This document shows, piece after piece, positions 42,119 to 53,929 of a stretch of DNA of 64,000 nucleotides; position 1 is the stretch's first letter, and every line of letters begins with the position of its first letter. The notes beneath the pieces were generated by a model. That model was not told the origin of the DNA. It made no database searches and saw only the letters and a program-made list of their open reading frames with translations. This DNA comes from Amycolatopsis granulosa. GTDB lineage: Bacteria; Actinomycetota; Actinomycetes; Mycobacteriales; Pseudonocardiaceae. The stretch covers positions 5,456,001 to 5,520,000 of the forward strand of contig NZ_JAANOV010000001.1 of NCBI RefSeq assembly GCF_011758745.1, in the 5' to 3' direction. The translations under genes and the position numbers were made by a program.

Positions 42119-42508
42119 ATGGTGGCGTGGCTGCTGCGGATCCTGGTGGTCCTCGGGCTGCTCGGATCGGCGTGGGTGCACTGGACCCTGTGGTCGGGCG
42201 AGGGGTTCCGCGACATCCCCACGATCGGCCCGTTGTTCCTGGTCAACGTCGCCGCCGGGGTGATCGTCGCGGTCGCTGTGCTGTTCTGGCACCACTGGCT
42301 GCCGGTGCTCGCGGCGATCGGGTTCGGCGCCGCCACGCTGGGCGCGTACCTGATCTCGCTGACCCCGGGAGGCCTGTTCGGGGTGCGGGAGCAGTTCGTG
42401 ACGGCCGCGGAGAAGTGGGGCGTGATCACCGAGTCCGCGTGCATCGTGTTCGGGGTGCTGCTGCTGGTCGCGCAGCGGGTCCGGCGGAAGCAGAGCGTGC
42501 TCGTGTGA
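42119..42508 (+). CDS. Four-helix membrane protein of the sigma-factor operon
   Basis: A 129-residue integral membrane protein with about four helices (LLRILVVLGLLGSAWVHWTLW; LFLVNVAAGVIVAVAVLFW; LAAIGFGAATLGAYLISL; ACIVFGVLLLVAQRV). His and Trp residues cluster near the ends of helices 1 and 2 (HWTLW, FWHHW), which might hold a redox cofactor; this is speculative. First gene of an operon with an ECF sigma factor, joined to it by a GTGA overlap. Family not recognised. Confidence 0.78.
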   Translation: MVAWLLRILVVLGLLGSAWVHWTLWSGEGFRDIPTIGPLFLVNVAAGVIVAVAVLFWHHWLPVLAAIGFGAATLGAYLISLTPGGLFGVREQFVTAAEKWGVITESACIVFGVLLLVAQRVRRKQSVLV

Positions 42509-43017
42509 CCGGGGGCGCCGAGGACCAGCTGATGCGGGCGCTGCACGCCGACCACGCGGCCGCGCTCTGGTCCTATGCGCTGCGGCTCACCGGGGGCGAC
42601 CGCGCCCGGGCCGAGGACGTCGTGCAGGAGACGCTGCTGCGGGCCTGGAAGCACCCGCGGGTGCTGGACCAGACGCAGGGGTCGGCGCGGGCGTGGCTGT
42701 TCACGGTGGCGCGCCGGATCGCCATCGACGACTGGCGGTCGGCGGCGCACCGGTCGGAGGTGACCACGGACTCGCCGCCGGAACGCGCCGCGCCGGACGA
42801 CACGGACCGGGCGTTGCAGGGGTGGCTGGTCGCCGAGGCGCTGCGGGAGCTGTCCGTGGCCCACCGCGAGGTGCTGTTGCTGTGTTACTTCCAGGGCTTC
42901 TCGGTCGCCGACGCGGCCGAGCGGCTCGGGATTTCGCCCGGGACGGTCAAGTCCCGGACGCACTACGGACTGCGGGCGTTGAAGCTCGCGCTGGAGGAGA
43001 AGGGGGTGACCCGGTGA
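42505..43017 (+). CDS. ECF RNA polymerase sigma factor (SigL-like)
   Basis: A 170-residue ECF sigma factor. Region 2 is LWSYALRLTGGDRARAEDVVQETLLRAWKHP with RAWLFTVARRIAIDDWRSAA; region 4 is LRELSVAHREVLLLCYFQGFSVADAAERLGISPGTVKSRTHYGLRALKLAL. It lacks regions 1, 3 and any C-terminal extension. The partner anti-sigma gene follows with a GTGA overlap. The zinc-type anti-sigma and the TGAACC-N16-CGT promoters resemble the SigL/RslA module of mycobacteria. Confidence 0.92.
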   Translation: MTGGAEDQLMRALHADHAAALWSYALRLTGGDRARAEDVVQETLLRAWKHPRVLDQTQGSARAWLFTVARRIAIDDWRSAAHRSEVTTDSPPERAAPDDTDRALQGWLVAEALRELSVAHREVLLLCYFQGFSVADAAERLGISPGTVKSRTHYGLRALKLALEEKGVTR

Positions 43018-44171
43018 CCGAACCCGACGAGTTCGTGACCTATGACGCGGCCTACGTGCTGGGCGCCCTCGCACCGGAGGACCGCTCGGCGTTCGAGGAA
43101 CACCTGCGCACCTGCGACCGGTGCTCCCGGGCGGTGGCCGAGCTGGCCGGTCTGCCCGGGCTGTTGTCCCAGGTGACCGCCGACATGCTGGGGCCGGCAC
43201 CGGATGCGCCGACGGGGTCTTCGGCTGCGGGGTCTGCGGGGGCGGTCCGGGCGGTCACGGGGGAGCCCGGGGTGAAGCCGTCGCGGGACGGTCTGCCGTC
43301 CCAGGCTGTGGAGCCGCCGCACGAGTGGCCGGTGGCGTCGCTGCCGGACGGGGTGCTGCCGGGACCCGGGATGCGCCCCACCGGGACGCCGGGGACTGTG
43401 CCGGGTGAGCCGCCATCGGCCGGGTCGCCGCCACGGGAAATGGCGTCGGGCAACGCCGTGCCGGGGGTGTGGCAGCCCGGGGTGAGCCCCGATGAGCCGT
43501 CATCGGATCGGGCGTGGCGGCCCGGGATGCCGGATGAGCCGTCGTCGGGCAGGTCGTCGGGTGGGTCGTCGCAGCAGGTGACGGTGCCGGGCGAGCGCTC
43601 GCCGGGCGGAGATTCGCGGTCCGCGACCGCGCCGGGTGAGCGGTCATCGCCAGGGGCGGGGCGGCCGGGGATGGTGCCGGGCGATCCACTGCCGTTCGTG
43701 CCGCCGGCGGTCGCGCCGGGCGGGGCGTCACCGGAGGAGATGCTGCCGGCGTTGCTGCGCACGGTGCACCGCGCCCGGCGGCGCCGGCTGGCGACGACCA
43801 TCGCGGCAGCGGTGGCGGCCGCGGCGGCGGTGCTGGCCGCCATCTTCGTGTCCCTGTCCGGCGGGGACGGTGGCGGGACCGCCATGACCCCGCTGGGCGC
43901 CTATCCGGTCCAGGCGACCGCCGCGGTGGCCTCGGTGTCCGGCGGCAGCCGGGTCGACATGTCGTGCACCTACCGGGGCGCCCGTCAAGGGGCGGGATAC
44001 CAGCTGGTGGCCCTCCGCGTGGACGGCTCGGAGACCGAGCTGGCCACGTGGACCGCCACCCCCGACCGCGACGCCCGCATCTCGGTGGGCACCGACGTGC
44101 CGCGCGAACAGATCACGGCACTGGAAGTTCGCACCACGAGCGGCGTACCGCTGCTGCGCTGGCACCCCTGA
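43014..44171 (+). CDS. Zinc-type membrane anti-sigma factor with expanded linker (RslA-like)
   Basis: A 385-residue anti-sigma factor that holds the ECF sigma factor inactive. The N-terminal ZAS domain has DAAYVLGALAPEDRSAFEEHLRTCDRCSRAVAEL (HxxxCxxC), a thiol/zinc switch in related proteins. Residues ~65-245 are a Pro/Gly/Ser-rich linker with recurring PGE/VPG units; a membrane helix follows (LATTIAAAVAAAAAVLAAIFVSL), then a ~100-residue extracytoplasmic RskA-like domain ending LLRWHP. Relatives are usually around 230-260 residues, so the linker is strikingly long. GTG start overlaps the sigma stop. Confidence 0.88.
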   Translation: MTEPDEFVTYDAAYVLGALAPEDRSAFEEHLRTCDRCSRAVAELAGLPGLLSQVTADMLGPAPDAPTGSSAAGSAGAVRAVTGEPGVKPSRDGLPSQAVEPPHEWPVASLPDGVLPGPGMRPTGTPGTVPGEPPSAGSPPREMASGNAVPGVWQPGVSPDEPSSDRAWRPGMPDEPSSGRSSGGSSQQVTVPGERSPGGDSRSATAPGERSSPGAGRPGMVPGDPLPFVPPAVAPGGASPEEMLPALLRTVHRARRRRLATTIAAAVAAAAAVLAAIFVSLSGGDGGGTAMTPLGAYPVQATAAVASVSGGSRVDMSCTYRGARQGAGYQLVALRVDGSETELATWTATPDRDARISVGTDVPREQITALEVRTTSGVPLLRWHP

Positions 44172-44233
44172 CGAGTGGCCGGTGTGGTGCGCGCACGAGT
44201 GGGACTCTCGTGACGAGCGACCGGACCACTCGT
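44171..44233 (+). terminator. Nested hairpin after the anti-sigma gene
   Basis: Outer arms ACGAGTGG-CCGGT (44171-44183) and ACCGGACCACTCGT (44220-44233) pair with one unpaired base; inside, CACGAG (44194-44199) and CTCGTG (44207-44212) form a second stem. The structure begins in the stop codon of the anti-sigma gene and is a probable terminator. Confidence 0.55.
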
Positions 44234-44754
44234 GAACGGGCGAGGCGCGACTGTGCCCCGCAGACCCGTCGACCGGACCGTGATCACGCTCCTGGCCGGA
44301 TTCCGCGGGAACTGCATCCCACTGGACCTTGCCTGACCCTGCGCACGCGGCACCACGGTTTCCCGCCTGGAACTCCGCGTGCCGAATGGGCCCGGCTATC
44401 CGGCACGTGCGCGAAGTTCGCTCGTTCCGCCAGGAGTGCCGGCGGAGCGGTACTCGGGTGGCCTGCCGAGATACCAGCGGATCGCCAGTCCGCGTGAGAC
44501 CGGCGTGATACCCGCGGATCGGCGCTCGCGAGCACCGGCGAGAGGTGCCTTCCCCGCGACTCTGCATCGCTCGGGTCTCCGCCGGTGCAGGGCGATGCCG
44601 GGAAGAGTCCCGGTGCCACGAGCGAGCGGGAGGGCGCGACCGGTTCTCCCGTCGCGCCACGAGAAGACCGTTCGCACGAGGTGCCTCGTGCGAAAGGAAC
44701 TTTCGTGCGCGCCGGGAATTGCCGACCCGGCCGAGCCGGTTCCAGGCTGGGACC
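44234..44754. other. Gene-free region dense in inverted repeats
   Basis: No convincing gene is found on either strand; open frames here lack family features. Perfect inverted repeats are frequent: GCACGCGG/CCGCGTGC (44343-44382), CCGGGA-AGAG-TCCCGG (44598-44613), GGCGCGAC/GTCGCGCC (44633-44658), an 11-base-arm palindrome (44671-44694) and CGAAAG-GAA-CTTTCG (44691-44705). The stretch ends at the prepilin peptidase start and may hold its promoter. It could be a mosaic of REP-like elements or a structured RNA. Confidence 0.5.
44671..44694. repeat. 24-base perfect palindrome
   Basis: TTCGCACGAGG and CCTCGTGCGAA, 11-base arms around a 2-base centre, about 60 bases upstream of the prepilin peptidase gene. 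It overlaps a second inverted repeat, CGAAAG-GAA-CTTTCG, at 44691-44705. Operator, hairpin or mobile-repeat end are all possible. Confidence 0.6.
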
Positions 44755-45318
44755 GTGAACTGGGGAATCGTCGCGGCGCTCGGCGCCGCGGGAACGTGCG
44801 CCGGCGCCGCAACGGCCCGCCTGCTCCGCCGGGCGGAGGCGCCGGTGCCGGTCGTCGCCGTCGCGGCCGGCACCGGCGCGGTGTGGCTGGTGTTCGCCGC
44901 CGCGGGCGTGAGCCGGTGGCTGCCGTTCGTCCTGGCGGCGCTCGCGGTGCCGTTGACCGCGGCCGACCTGGGCCATCGGCGGCTGCCGGATGTGCTCACC
45001 CTGCCGGCGTACCCGATCGTCGTCGCGGTGGTGCCGAACCCGCTCCAGGCGCTGGCCGGGGCCGCGGTCTTCGGCGGCGCGCACGTGGTGGCCCACGTGC
45101 TCGCCCCGCACGCGATGGGCGCCGGGGACGTGAAGCTGGCCGGAGCCCTCGGCGTGGCCCTCGCGTCGGTGGGATGGCTCGCCCTGCCTGCGGCCGCCGT
45201 GCTGGCCGCGTTCGTCACGGCGGTCCTGGCCGTGAGCCGCCACTGGCGCGATGGCGTCCCGCACGGGCCCGGCCTCCTCGCCGCGGCCACCACGTTGGTG
45301 TTGTTGCGTCCGGGATGA
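44755..45318 (+). CDS. A24-family prepilin peptidase
   Basis: A 187-residue membrane aspartyl protease that cleaves type IV/Tad prepilin leaders. The two catalytic Asp regions are visible: ADLGHRRLPDVLTLPAY and the GxGD motif in HAMGAGDVKLAGALG. Around six hydrophobic helices are present; the N-terminal methylase domain of PilD is absent, as in actinobacterial TadV/PppA forms. It lies just upstream of aroC; in mycobacteria a peptidase gene stands near aroE in the same gene neighbourhood. No pilin genes are in the window. GTG start at 44755. Confidence 0.88.
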   Translation: MNWGIVAALGAAGTCAGAATARLLRRAEAPVPVVAVAAGTGAVWLVFAAAGVSRWLPFVLAALAVPLTAADLGHRRLPDVLTLPAYPIVVAVVPNPLQALAGAAVFGGAHVVAHVLAPHAMGAGDVKLAGALGVALASVGWLALPAAAVLAAFVTAVLAVSRHWRDGVPHGPGLLAAATTLVLLRPG

Positions 45319-45431
45319 CCGGCGGTGGCAGGGCGGCTCCGTCTCCGCCGTGCATGGCCGCCCCGCGGGCCCGCGCCACACCGGCCGGAGCCGCGTGCAC
45401 CGCATCGGGAGGGTCATGACAGGATCGTCTG

Positions 45432-48670
<3,239 letters not shown>

Positions 48671-48674
<4 letters not shown>

Positions 48675-49588
48675 CCGTCCCGGACCTCCGAACCGCCCGG
48701 CTGCGGCTGCGGGGCCTCCACGCCGCTGACACCGAAGCGATCGTCCGGATCTTCGCCGACCCGGAGATGAGCCGCTTCCTGGCCACCGACCTCAGCGACC
48801 CGGCGCGATGCCGGGCCTCGGTCGCGCGGCGCCTGTCCTACGCCGGGCCGGACGGCACCGGCCACTGGGTCGTCGAACGCGAGGGCGAGGTCATCGGCCT
48901 GGCGCACCTGCGGCCGTCCACCGAGCTGTCCGGGGATCTCGTGGAGACCGGCTACTTCCTCGACCCCGCCCACGGTGGCCAGGGCCTGGCCACCGAAGCG
49001 GCCGACGCGCTGCTGCGCCACGCCTTCGCGGCCCTCGGGCTGCCCGCCGTGTGGGCGCTCATCCACCAGTCCAATGTGGCCAGCCGGAAACTGGTGCACC
49101 GCCTGGGTTTCACCGATGTCGGCGGCGGCGAGCACTACGGCGGCCCGCACCGCGTGTTCGTCGCGCTGCCGGCCGCGACCGGGCAGTGGCACCACGTCGA
49201 GCTGTGGGTGCCCGACCTCGCGCGCGCCGAGGACAGCTTCGGCTGGCTGCTCACCGAACTCGGCTGGCGGGAGCACCAGCGCTGGCGCGACGGCGTGAGC
49301 TGGAAACTCGGCGCGGGGTACCTCGTGGTCGAACAGTCCCCGGCGCTCACCGGTGCCGTGCACGACCGTTGCGCGCCGGGTCTCAACCACGTGGCGCTGC
49401 ACGCCGGTTCGCCGGAGCGGGTCGGCGAACTGGCCCAGGCCGCGCTCGCCCACGGCTGGCGGCCGTTGTTCGCCGAGCGCTACCCGCACGCCGGCGGTGC
49501 TGATCATTACGCCGCGTATCTGGAGAACGCCGACGGCTTCGAAGTCGAACTGGTCGCCGACTGGCCGCGTTTCACTCGACCGGGTTAG
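48671..49588 (+). CDS. GNAT acetyltransferase fused to a glyoxalase/VOC domain
   Basis: A 305-residue two-domain protein. Residues 1-165 are a RimJ-like [68 protein letters not shown] (acetyl-CoA loop) and [19 protein letters not shown]. Residues ~172-305 are a VOC domain: [53 protein letters not shown] and [12 protein letters not shown], with a His and a Glu at metal positions. It is coupled by ATGA to aroQ. The substrates of both halves are unknown. Confidence 0.86.
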
Positions 49589-49632
49589 GCGCTCTCTACA
49601 CTGATCGTGTCGGTGGCGGTGAACGAACGGCG

Positions 49633-51141
49633 GTGACCATGCGCAGGGTGCTCGGCGGAACGCTCGCCGCGGTGCTGGCCGTCAGCGCGCTGGCCGGGTG
49701 CGCCGGCAGCGTGCCACCGCAGGCCGAGGGCGCCGGGCACGGCGTGATCGGCGGCGCCCGGCCGGACACCACCACGACCGCACCCGCCGACGTCGCGCTC
49801 GAGACCGCCTCGCCGCGCGAGAGCCCCGGTGTCGTGGGCGCGGGCGGACCCGGCGCGCCCTACAACTACGGCCCGACCGTGATGGCCGACGGCGCCACCA
49901 ACCGGATGTGGTGGTGCAGCCAGTACCCCGGCTCGCCGCCGCCGGGCGACGACATCCTCTACGCCGAATCCGGGTCGCTGGACGGGCCGTTCACCGGCCC
50001 CGGCGGCGCGGTGCCGCCCGCCGTGCTGTCCGGCGACCCCGGACAGTTCGACGGCGTGCACACCTGCGATCCGTCGGTGATCCGGGTCGGCGGGACCTAC
50101 TACCTGTACTACACCGGCGCGGCCGGCGACCACGCGCTCGGCAACGCGATCGGCCTCGCCACCAGCACCGACGGGATCACCTGGCGGCGCGCGAACGGCG
50201 GCGGTCCGATCGTCGGCCCGGCCCACGACACCCACCGCGACAACCTCTACGGCGCCGGCCAGCCCGCCGCGGTGTACCTCGACGGCTGGTTCTACCTGAT
50301 GTTCACCGATACCACGGGCCTCGCCGCGGGCTGGAACGGCGCGGGCCAGTTCGTGCTGCGGTCGAAGGACCCCACCTTCGCCGGTGGTATCGAGGCGCTC
50401 GGGGAGGCCGGCTTCGCCCCGGTGGCGAGCACCGCCGCGCCGCGCACCAAGTCCGTGGCCGACGCGTTCAGCGCGGACCTGATGTGGATCGACGCGCTGA
50501 ACGCGTGGGCGATCGCGCACGAGACCGCGGACGGCACCACGATCACCTTCTGGGACCGCGACTTCACCCGCGGGCCGTACCGGCCGGTGCTCGTCCCGGG
50601 CGCCTGGCGGGAGGGTCCCGGCCTGGTCCGGCGGCCGGACGGGCACGCCCCCGTCTCGGCGGCGGACCCGTGCGGGCGGGTGCCGCTCGACGTGGTCCGC
50701 GCGACCGCGACCGGGGAGGCCGGCGCGCCCACCGATCTGCGCCGGTTCGGGCTGGACGTCGTGGGCGTGCCCGGGTGCGCGGACCCGCGCCGCGCGCTGA
50801 CCGTCCTGGACGGCTTCGCGATGCCGTCCCCGGTGCGGACCATGGATCTGGTCGTCGCCGGACAGGTCGTGCGCGTCGACCGCCGCTCGGTGGCGCAGCA
50901 GCTGGCCGGGCACGTGCTGGACACGCGGCTGGACGTGCTGGACCAGTTCCCGGTCGCGGCACGGCTGGAGTCGGGCACGCGTGCGCTGACGGCGGCCGGG
51001 CTCGGCGTCGGCTTCCTGCTCGACGACGGCCGCCTCTACCCGGTGCGGCGGGTCGACGCGGTGGCCGCGAACGGCTCCGCCGTCGAGGACGTCTCACCCG
51101 CGCAGTGGCGCGGCTTCCCGGCCGGGCCCGCGCTGGGCTGA
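49633..51141 (+). CDS. Secreted beta-propeller lipoprotein (glycosyl hydrolase family 43-like)
   Basis: A 502-residue exported protein with a lipoprotein signal (MRRVLGGTLAAVLAVSALAGC, lipobox LAGC). Residues ~80-330 repeat propeller-blade motifs: YNYGPTVMADGATNRMWW, TCDPSVIRVGGTYYLYYTGA, IGLATSTDGITWRRANG, QPAAVYLDGWFYLMFTDT, resembling five-bladed GH43/GH62-type enzymes. Catalytic acids cannot be assigned surely, so a binding role is possible. The ~170-residue C-terminus is unfamiliar. GTG at 49633 or ATG at 49639. It follows the aro operon in the same direction. Confidence 0.75.
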   Translation: MTMRRVLGGTLAAVLAVSALAGCAGSVPPQAEGAGHGVIGGARPDTTTTAPADVALETASPRESPGVVGAGGPGAPYNYGPTVMADGATNRMWWCSQYPGSPPPGDDILYAESGSLDGPFTGPGGAVPPAVLSGDPGQFDGVHTCDPSVIRVGGTYYLYYTGAAGDHALGNAIGLATSTDGITWRRANGGGPIVGPAHDTHRDNLYGAGQPAAVYLDGWFYLMFTDTTGLAAGWNGAGQFVLRSKDPTFAGGIEALGEAGFAPVASTAAPRTKSVADAFSADLMWIDALNAWAIAHETADGTTITFWDRDFTRGPYRPVLVPGAWREGPGLVRRPDGHAPVSAADPCGRVPLDVVRATATGEAGAPTDLRRFGLDVVGVPGCADPRRALTVLDGFAMPSPVRTMDLVVAGQVVRVDRRSVAQQLAGHVLDTRLDVLDQFPVAARLESGTRALTAAGLGVGFLLDDGRLYPVRRVDAVAANGSAVEDVSPAQWRGFPAGPALG

Positions 51142-51154
51142 TCCGGCGGCCGGG

Positions 51155-51625
51155 TCAGTCCTCGGCCGCGGGCCGCGGGCGCGGGCGCGGTGCCGGGCGC
51201 TCCTCCCCGGGCCCGTCCTCGTCGGTCGCCGGCCGCTTGACCCGCCCGCCGGCGAACAGGCCCAGCCCGGCCGGCACCAGGATGAGCAGCGCGGTGAACG
51301 CGGCGCCACCGGTGACCGCCGGCCACAGCTCGTCCGCGCCCGTGCGGTCCACGAACACCGCGCGCCCGATCACGTACAGCACGCCGGACACCGGGCCCGC
51401 CACCAGCGACGCGATCAGCCAGGTCCGCCCGGCGCCGGCGCGGCGCAGCCACGCGTCCAGCGCGCTCCACAGCGCCGCGATGCCCACCAGCAGCGCGATC
51501 ACCGCGATCCGGGCGGTGGTCAGGCCGGTCGGGTCGTACACCGTCGCCTTCGCCAGGGCGACCTCGGCCAGCGCGTGCAGCACCGCCATGCCCAGACCTC
51601 GAACCAGCCAGGACCGCATACCCAT
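51155..51625 (-). CDS. B-4DMT-like membrane protein (Rv2536-type)
   Basis: A 156-residue membrane protein with four helices (LVRGLGMAVLHALAEVAL; ARIAVIALLVGIAALWSAL; TWLIASLVAGPVSGVLYVIG; AFTALLILVPAGLGLFAGG) and a Pro/Arg/Glu tail ending [11 protein letters not shown]. It is read away from pepQ, as Rv2536 stands next to pepQ in mycobacteria. Relatives are described as bacterial 4-TM DMT-superfamily proteins; transport is unproven. The ATG is at 51625; an internal ATG at 51619 is equally possible. Confidence 0.78.
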   Translation of the reverse strand: MGMRSWLVRGLGMAVLHALAEVALAKATVYDPTGLTTARIAVIALLVGIAALWSALDAWLRRAGAGRTWLIASLVAGPVSGVLYVIGRAVFVDRTGADELWPAVTGGAAFTALLILVPAGLGLFAGGRVKRPATDEDGPGEERPAPRPRPRPAAED

Positions 51626-51658
51626 CCACCCATCGTCGCACCGCACTAAGCTGCCGGT

Positions 51659-52756
51659 GTGCCCGACCTCCACGCCTCCCGGCGCGACGCCCTGCGCACG
51701 GTGCTCAACGAGTCCGGCGTCGACGCGTTGCTCGTCACCGACCTGCTCAACGTCCGCTACCTCACCGGCTTCACCGGCTCCAACGCCGCGCTGCTGGTGC
51801 ACGGCGCGGGTGAGGACCGCACCGTGTTCTGCACCGACGGCCGCTACACCACGCAGGCCGCGGCCGAGGTGCCGGACCTGGAGCGGGTCATCGAGCGGGA
51901 GAGCGCCCAGGCTCTGCTGGCGCGCGCCGCGGGCGACGCGGCCGCCTACCGGCGCACCGGTTTCGAGAGCCAGCACGTCAGCGTCGAGGCGCACGACGCC
52001 TACACCCGGGTCGCCGAGGGAGTCGAGCTGACCCGCGCGCCCGGCCTGGTCGAGCGGTTGCGGCTGGTCAAGGACGAGACCGAGATCGAGGCGCTGCGGA
52101 TGGCGTGCGCGGCCGCCGACCGCGCGCTGGCCGGGCTGCTCGAGCACGGCGGCCTGCGGGCCGGCCGCACCGAACGGGACGTGGCGCGCGATCTGGAGAA
52201 CCGCATGCTCGACCACGGCTCGTCCGGGCCGTCGTTCGACACCATCGTCGCGGCGGGGCCGAACTCGGCGATCCCGCACCACCGGCCCGCCGACCGCCCG
52301 CTGCGCAGCGGGGACCTCGTCAAGCTGGACTTCGGGGCGACCGTCGACGGTTACCACTCCGACATGACCCGCACGGTCGTGCTCGGCCGCCCCGCCGGCT
52401 GGCAGGAAGACCTGTACGAGCTGGTCCGCCGCGCCCAGGAGACCGGCCTGGAGGCGGCGCTGGCCGGGCAGGCGGTCGCCGACGTCGACCGGGCCGCCCG
52501 GCACGTCATCGAGCACGCCGGGCACGGTGACGCCTTCTCGCACGGCCTCGGGCACGGTGTCGGCCTGGAGGTGCACGAGGCGCCCAGGCTCGCGAAGAAC
52601 GTCGCCGGTACACTGGCCGTCGGCATGACGGTCACCGTGGAGCCAGGCGTCTACCTCGCCGGCCGCGGTGGCGTGCGCATCGAGGACACGCTGGTCGTGC
52701 GGGACGCCGATCCCGAACTCCTCACCCTGAGCAGCAAGGAACTCGTGGTCGTGTAG
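51659..52756 (+). CDS. pepQ: Xaa-Pro dipeptidase/aminopeptidase
   Basis: A 365-residue cytosolic M24 metallopeptidase that removes residues before proline. The N-terminal creatinase-like domain has LLVTDLLNVRYLTGFTGSNAALLV. The pita-bread domain holds the metal ligands: Asp in LVKLDFGATVDGYHSDMTRT (two Asp), His in SHGLGHGVGLEVHE, Glu in VTVEPGVYL and Glu in GVRIEDTLVV. GTG start at 51659. It is followed after 36 bases by efp, the usual actinobacterial order; together they deal with proline-containing chains. Confidence 0.94.
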   Translation: MPDLHASRRDALRTVLNESGVDALLVTDLLNVRYLTGFTGSNAALLVHGAGEDRTVFCTDGRYTTQAAAEVPDLERVIERESAQALLARAAGDAAAYRRTGFESQHVSVEAHDAYTRVAEGVELTRAPGLVERLRLVKDETEIEALRMACAAADRALAGLLEHGGLRAGRTERDVARDLENRMLDHGSSGPSFDTIVAAGPNSAIPHHRPADRPLRSGDLVKLDFGATVDGYHSDMTRTVVLGRPAGWQEDLYELVRRAQETGLEAALAGQAVADVDRAARHVIEHAGHGDAFSHGLGHGVGLEVHEAPRLAKNVAGTLAVGMTVTVEPGVYLAGRGGVRIEDTLVVRDADPELLTLSSKELVVV

Positions 52757-52792
52757 CGCGGCCCGATCGGAAACAGGAGAACTGGACAACCC

Positions 52793-53350
52793 GTGGCCAC
52801 CACCAACGACCTGAAGAACGGCCTGGTGCTGAACCTCGACGGACAGCTGTGGTCCGTCGTGAACTTCCAGCACGTCAAGCCGGGTAAGGGCGGTGCGTTC
52901 GTGCGCACCACGCTCAAGCACGTGCTGTCCGGCAAGGTGGTGGACAAGACCTTCAACGCGGGCACCAAGGTCGACACCGCGACCGTCGACCGGCGCACCA
53001 TGACCTACCTGTACAACGACGGGTCCGACTACGTCTTCATGGACGGCGAGACCTACGACCAGATCACGGTGCCGCGGGAGACGGTCGGCGACGGCGCGAA
53101 CTACCTGCTGGAGAACACCGAGGTCCAGGTCGCCATGCACGAGGGCGTGGCGCTCTACGTCGAGCTGCCGACCTCGGTCGAGCTGGTCATCCAGCACACC
53201 GACCCGGGCCTGCAGGGCGACCGTTCCACCGGCGGCACCAAGCCGGCCACGCTGGAGACCGGCGCCGAGATCCAGGTGCCGTTGTTCCTGAGCACCGGCG
53301 AGAAGGTCAAGGTCGACACCCGCGACGGCCGTTACCTGGGCAGGGCCTAG
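52793..53350 (+). CDS. efp: Translation elongation factor P
   Basis: A 185-residue EF-P that rescues ribosomes stalled at polyproline. The N-terminal KOW-like domain has [47 protein letters not shown], with the tip lysine in PGKGG; two OB domains follow, ending [13 protein letters not shown]. No EpmA/EpmB genes are nearby, consistent with actinobacteria, which use a different or unmodified form. GTG start at 52793 with CAGGAG upstream; one base separates it from nusB. Confidence 0.97.
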   Translation: MATTNDLKNGLVLNLDGQLWSVVNFQHVKPGKGGAFVRTTLKHVLSGKVVDKTFNAGTKVDTATVDRRTMTYLYNDGSDYVFMDGETYDQITVPRETVGDGANYLLENTEVQVAMHEGVALYVELPTSVELVIQHTDPGLQGDRSTGGTKPATLETGAEIQVPLFLSTGEKVKVDTRDGRYLGRA

Positions 53351-53351
53351 G

Positions 53352-53798
53352 TTGTCCGACCCGGTATCGGCACCCCGTCGCGGCGGCCGCCGCGCCCTGC
53401 GCAGGCGTGCCGTCGAGATCCTGTACGAGGCCGCCCAACGTTCACTCGATCCGGTGACGCTGCTGGCGGACCGGGTGGGGTCCACCGCCGCCGACCCGGT
53501 CGGCGATTACACGATCACCCTCGTCGAGGGCGTCACGGCGAACCGTGAGCGCATCGACGAGCTGCTCGCCGAGCACGCGCACGGCTGGACGCTGGAGCGC
53601 ATGCCCCCGGTCGACCTGGCCGTGCTGCGGGTGGGCGTCTACGAGCTGCTGTGGGCGGCGGACGTGCCGGACCCGGTCGCCATCGACGAGGCGGTGGGCC
53701 TGGCCCGGGAGCTGTCCACGGACGACTCGCCGCGGTTCGTCAACGGCGTGCTCGGCCGCATCGGCACGATCGCCGACCGCATCCGCGCGGTGCTGTAG
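53352..53798 (+). CDS. nusB: Transcription antitermination factor NusB
   Basis: A 148-residue all-helical NusB that pairs with NusE (S10) on boxA RNA. RRRAVEILYEAAQR, LVEGVTANRERIDELLAEHA, MPPVDLAVLRVGVYELLWAADVP and AVGLARELSTDDSPRFVNGVLGRI are the family helices. The only suitable start is a TTG at 53352, one base after the efp stop, so translation is probably coupled to efp. A strong hairpin follows. Confidence 0.94.
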   Translation: MSDPVSAPRRGGRRALRRRAVEILYEAAQRSLDPVTLLADRVGSTAADPVGDYTITLVEGVTANRERIDELLAEHAHGWTLERMPPVDLAVLRVGVYELLWAADVPDPVAIDEAVGLARELSTDDSPRFVNGVLGRIGTIADRIRAVL

Positions 53799-53810
53799 CG
53801 CGCAGCGGAA

Positions 53811-53839
53811 AGCCCGGCGCGCGGAGATCGCGCCGGGCT
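53811..53839 (+). terminator. Strong hairpin after nusB
   Basis: AGCCCGGCGCG and CGCGCCGGGCT, perfect 11-base arms around a 7-base loop, 13 bases past the nusB stop. It lies between converging nusB and bldD and may end transcription from both sides. Confidence 0.75.
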
Positions 53840-53929
53840 CCTGTGCGGGAGGTCCGGGGGTGCCGGCCGGACGGCGCGGCGAAGCGAGGCGGTCCGCGTT
53901 CGGCGAACCCCCGCCTGCTCGGGTAGCCC

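Noticed and set aside
44284-45417. Leftward frames across the gene-free region and the prepilin peptidase
   Set aside because: They cover the clear A24 peptidase in antisense and are Arg/Pro/Thr-rich with no recognisable domain.
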